From: Actinomycetes bacterium
GTDB lineage: Bacteria > Actinomycetota > Actinomycetes > Propionibacteriales > Propionibacteriaceae
Direction of reading: 5' to 3'
DNA: 8,284 bases
Assembly (NCBI GenBank): GCA_023412435.1
Contig: JAEYNS010000127.1
Coordinates: forward strand, 1 to 8,284
This document shows positions 5,556 through 8,284 of the stretch, piece by piece. Made by a program: the position numbers and the translations under genes. Position 1 is the first letter of the stretch; every line of letters begins with the position of its first letter. The notes under the pieces are model-generated. The model saw only the letters and a program-made list of their open reading frames with translations. It did no database searches and was not told the origin of the DNA.

Positions 5556-7516
5556 CGCAACCGGATCCGGTTGGTGCCCGCGCGCAGCGAGGTCAGCGGG
5601 CCCGGCGGGTAGGTCAGACCGGCGTCCTTCCGCTCGCCGGCGAGGTCGAGGTCGAGCCCGACCGGGGAGCCGTCCGGCTCCTCGAAGTGGGCGCCGCACA
5701 ACCGCACCGGAGGCAGGTCGCAGGCCTGGGCCGGCGCTGCCCGGAGGTCGTCGAAGCCGGCCGGAAGGTCGACCTCGAGCCACACGGTGTCCCCGTCGGG
5801 CACGACGCGGGCCGTGGCACCGCCCTCCAGCGTGCGGGCGTCCTGCTCCCCGGCGAACGGCATGGCGCCGGCGGCGTAGGCGTTGCCCTGCAGGTAGACC
5901 GGCTGCTCGACGCTCAGGAAGCGGGCGTGGTCACCCGGTGGCCGGTTCGACAGCTCACGGCGGTACTCCTCACCGCCTGCCGGATGACCGTCGTAGACAG
6001 CGGTCCCCAGGCCTGTGGTGGCCACCCCTGTCGGATTGACCCGGTAGCCGGGCCGCTCGGAGCCGAGGAAGAGGTTGTGCAGGAACCGGTCGTCGCCGGC
6101 CTGGATCACGCCGTAGCCGGCCACCTGGGTGCTGTGCGGCCGGTGGTAGGGGGTAGCCCTGTCCAGCACGGACTCGACCCGGAGCAGGCCGGTGACCAGG
6201 TTGTTCACGTAGGCCCCGCCCTGGCTGAAGATCTCGAGCGAGGCGGGCGCGGTGAACACGTTGTGGTCGACGAGGTAGGGCCCGTGGCTGACCTCCACGA
6301 ACAGGTCGCGGCTGTTGGCGTAGTTCACGTTGCGGGTGTACCGGGTGCCCTGCGCCTGCCAGTCGAGCCAGGTGCCGAGCGAGCAGTCGTGGATCAGGTT
6401 GCCGCGGATCACCACGTCGATCGCGGCGTGCAGCTTGATGCCGGCAATCTCGTAGCCGTAGTACTCACGCTTGAGCGCGATGTTGAAGATGTGGTTGTCC
6501 TCGATCGTCGAGAACACGCAGCCGAGGTGTCCCACGATCGCGTTCTGGCCGCAGTCGTGAATGGTGTTGCGGCGCACCACGTGGCCGCCGATGTGCTCGG
6601 CGTCCCACCCGATCTGCCGGGCGCTGAACACCGACTCGAGCTGGTACTGGTAGCCCGGCTTGTCGCCACGCTCGGCGGAGTAGTTCTGGCCGGTGGAGGC
6701 CTCCTTGCCCAGCGAGACCGCCGAGCACTTCGCGTCGTGGATGTCGTTGTCCTCGATGATCCACCCCTTCGCCCAGTTGGGGCCGATCAGGCCGGGCTGG
6801 TCGGCGGTGGGCGGCGTCCACGGGCAGGCGGCGTGGGCCAACTCGAAGCCGCGGACCGTGATGTAGTCGAGGTGGTGCCGGGTCGGGTAGAAGACCGAGC
6901 GCCGGACGTTGATCTCGACCAGTTCTGCGTTGGGGTCGGCGTCCTGGAAGTTCGCCCAGATGGTGGTGGTCGCGTCGCCGACCTCCGCGTACCACAGGTA
7001 ACGGGTCTGGTCGGGGTCGTGGACGGCGACCGGGAGGTCGGTCCAGTCGTCGAGCAGCTCGTGGCGCACCGGCGGATCGGACAGGGACGCGCGGTCGTCC
7101 GCCTCGTAGAAGCTCCGCCCGTTGAGGTAGACCTCGCCCAGGTGGCGGGAGTGCGGGGACCGCGGCCTGGCCAGCCAGTCGCCGAAGACTTCCTCGGCGT
7201 AGGGGTTGAAGTCGCCGAACATCGAGTTGGGCAGCTCGGCCCGCCACACCGCGCCCTCTTCGCGCACCCAGCCGGTGACCCGTTCGGAGCCCTTGATGAC
7301 CACGTGCTCACCCTCGGCGGCGCGGTACGTGATCCGTTCCCGTTCGCTGCGCCCACCGCGTGCCGGCTTGACCCACTCCCGGTACTCCCCGGCGTGGACC
7401 ACCACGGTGTCGCCGGGCATCGCGAGCGCGGCCGCGCGGCTGATCGTCCGCAACGGCTCCTGCTCTGTGCCGGATGCCCGGTCCGAGCCGGAGGTGGCGA
7501 CGTGCAGGTAGGTCAT
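5552..7516 (-). CDS. Right-handed beta-helix glycoside hydrolase, probable GH120 beta-xylosidase
   Basis: This 654-residue protein has no signal peptide (MTYLHVATSGSDRASG), so it is probably cytoplasmic. It would remove xylose from the non-reducing end of xylo-oligosaccharides. The N-terminus (VATSGSD, TISRAAALAMPGDTVVVHAGEYREWV) is the usual opening of a parallel beta-helix. Repeated helix rungs follow, for example IIEDNDIHD (253-261), VVRRNTIHDCG (313-323), TIEDNHIFN (337-345) and VIRGNLIHDCS (369-379). WLDWQAQG carries D385 and DLFVEVSHGP carries E408. This 23-residue spacing equals that of the nucleophile and acid/base (D382, E405) I recall for Thermoanaerobacterium XylC, a GH120 enzyme of about 640 residues. 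The ATG is preceded by a good ribosome binding site. The gene starts 30 bases after the GH51 stop, so the two are likely co-transcribed. Alternatives are another beta-helix GH or polysaccharide lyase; the catalytic spacing and GH51 partner make GH120 the best call. Confidence 0.85.
   Translation of the reverse strand: MTYLHVATSGSDRASGTEQEPLRTISRAAALAMPGDTVVVHAGEYREWVKPARGGRSERERITYRAAEGEHVVIKGSERVTGWVREEGAVWRAELPNSMFGDFNPYAEEVFGDWLARPRSPHSRHLGEVYLNGRSFYEADDRASLSDPPVRHELLDDWTDLPVAVHDPDQTRYLWYAEVGDATTTIWANFQDADPNAELVEINVRRSVFYPTRHHLDYITVRGFELAHAACPWTPPTADQPGLIGPNWAKGWIIEDNDIHDAKCSAVSLGKEASTGQNYSAERGDKPGYQYQLESVFSARQIGWDAEHIGGHVVRRNTIHDCGQNAIVGHLGCVFSTIEDNHIFNIALKREYYGYEIAGIKLHAAIDVVIRGNLIHDCSLGTWLDWQAQGTRYTRNVNYANSRDLFVEVSHGPYLVDHNVFTAPASLEIFSQGGAYVNNLVTGLLRVESVLDRATPYHRPHSTQVAGYGVIQAGDDRFLHNLFLGSERPGYRVNPTGVATTGLGTAVYDGHPAGGEEYRRELSNRPPGDHARFLSVEQPVYLQGNAYAAGAMPFAGEQDARTLEGGATARVVPDGDTVWLEVDLPAGFDDLRAAPAQACDLPPVRLCGAHFEEPDGSPVGLDLDLAGERKDAGLTYPPGPLTSLRAGTNRIRLR
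5558..5573. repeat. Perfect 16-base palindrome at the convergent kinase/GH120 junction
   Basis: CAACCGGATCCGGTTG reads the same on both strands. It lies two bases beyond the CTAG shared by the two stop codons, within the last codons of the GH120 gene. It could pair as a six-base stem around GATC, or be a dimeric protein site. No T-tract follows on either strand, so it is not a standard intrinsic terminator. Function unknown. Confidence 0.6.
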
Positions 7517-7523
7517 GGCGTGA

Positions 7524-7530
7524 TCCCTTC
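7524..7530 (-). promoter_or_regulatory. Ribosome binding site of the GH120 gene
   Basis: On the minus strand GAAGGGA lies 7 bases before the ATG at 7516, inside the 30-base gap after the GH51 stop. It supports this start. The gap leaves little room for a separate promoter, so co-transcription with GH51 is likely. Confidence 0.75.
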
Positions 7531-7546
7531 GGTGGCGGCGGTCTCG

Positions 7547-8284
7547 TCAGTGCCGGGGCCGGATCCGTGTCCAGCTCGCCGGAGGCAGCCGCACCGGTTC
7601 GGTGCCGGCCACCAGGAGCGTTGCGGGCGTGACCCGATCGGGGTGGTCGGCGTTGTTGGTGGCGTGGAGGTCGTCACCGGCCAACGTGATCACCTCGAGT
7701 TCCTCGGCTGTGGTCTCGAAGTGTACGGACAGGTCGACAGCGGTATCGGGGTCGCGGTTGACGACCAGCAGGGTGGGCTGCCCCGCCACGGTCCCTGCCA
7801 CCGCGTGCAGGCCGGGCACCGTTCCGTAGGAGTTGGTGTCGATCACCGGCGCGTCCAAATCCAGCGGCAACAGCGCTCCGCCGGCCAGGTGGGAGCTCAG
7901 CGCAAACGGGTGGAACGTCGTCTGCCGCCAGACCGGGCCGCCCGGCACCGTCATGATCGGGGCGATCGCGTTGACCAGCTGGGCGAGGCACGCGATGGTG
8001 ACGCGTTCGGCGTGCGAGATCAGCGAGATCAGGAGGGAACCCGCCGCCACGGCGTCGGCGAGGGTGTACTCCTCCTCGAGCAGCCGCGGTGCGAACGGCC
8101 AGCTGCCGACGCCTGTGATCGTGTCACGGGCCTGGTGCCGACGCATGTTCCAGACGTTCCACTCGTCGAAGGCCAGGTCGATCCGCTTGTCGGTGCCCAG
8201 TTCGGCGCCCACCTCGTCAGCGATCGTCAGCGCCGCCTCGATGTAGCGGTCCATCCCGATCCCGCTGGCCAGATAGGACCGCAG
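7547..8284 (-). CDS. GH51 alpha-L-arabinofuranosidase, C-terminal part (5' end outside window)
   Basis: The frame is open to the right edge; 245 C-terminal residues are visible, beginning LRSYLASGIGMDRYIEAA. The M in GMDRY is internal, because family similarity continues upstream of it. GH51 enzymes release terminal arabinofuranosyl residues from arabinan and arabinoxylan fragments. LAFDEWNVW holds the family's catalytic nucleophile Glu (codon at 8162-8164). LAQLVNAIAPIMT and WRQTTFHPF are further hallmark segments at the end of the TIM barrel. From roughly residue 125 of the visible part the chain is beta-rich (LLVVNRD, VDLSVHFE, PPASWTRIRPRH) and matches the C-terminal beta-sandwich of GH51. 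The acid/base Glu lies in the missing N-terminal half. GH51 is usually about 500 residues, so roughly half is seen. It is the first visible gene of a minus-strand run with the GH120 gene, implying joint processing of imported arabinoxylo-oligosaccharides. Confidence 0.93.
   Translation of the reverse strand: MRSYLASGIGMDRYIEAALTIADEVGAELGTDKRIDLAFDEWNVWNMRRHQARDTITGVGSWPFAPRLLEEEYTLADAVAAGSLLISLISHAERVTIACLAQLVNAIAPIMTVPGGPVWRQTTFHPFALSSHLAGGALLPLDLDAPVIDTNSYGTVPGLHAVAGTVAGQPTLLVVNRDPDTAVDLSVHFETTAEELEVITLAGDDLHATNNADHPDRVTPATLLVAGTEPVRLPPASWTRIRPRH

Overview
The window looks chromosomal and comes from a high-GC Gram-positive bacterium (Actinomycetota). Codon third positions are almost all G or C, GTG starts are used, and the left end carries an imuB-dnaE2 mutagenesis cassette of actinobacterial type. 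The right end, with intracellular pentosidases, suggests a soil or plant-litter saprophyte. I cannot name the genus. The window is almost fully coding: six genes, two of them cut by the window edges, with no gap longer than about 75 bases. I see no RNA genes, mobile elements or CRISPR arrays.

Left block (1-3687, + strand): the last ~106 codons of a Y-family polymerase-like ImuB, then a complete dnaE2 (imuC) whose ATG shares a base with the imuB stop (TGATG). Together they form the damage-tolerant, error-prone translesion synthesis module. Its promoter and any LexA or PafBC site lie upstream of the window.

Middle block (3700-5555): a minus-strand lipoprotein, a staphylococcal-nuclease-type thermonuclease with a C-terminal excalibur calcium-binding motif, faces dnaE2 tail to tail with a 12-base gap. 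It is divergent from a plus-strand PfkB/ribokinase-family sugar kinase, with about 71 bases between the two preferred starts.

Right block (5552-8284, - strand): a two-gene run, GH51 alpha-L-arabinofuranosidase (5' end outside the window) followed 30 bases later by a right-handed beta-helix protein that I assign to GH120 beta-xylosidase. The assignment rests on an Asp385/Glu408 pair with the spacing of the catalytic pair in the characterised GH120 enzyme. The GH120 product has no signal peptide, and the pair fits intracellular trimming of imported arabinoxylo-oligosaccharides to arabinose and xylose. The kinase may phosphorylate a sugar, but it is not in the same operon and its substrate cannot be read from the sequence.

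The most unusual local structure is the kinase/GH120 junction. The two genes overlap tail to tail on one CTAG tetramer that gives TAG to both strands, and a perfect 16-base palindrome follows two bases later. I found no convincing evidence of a wholly new system; the known families explain almost all of the DNA.
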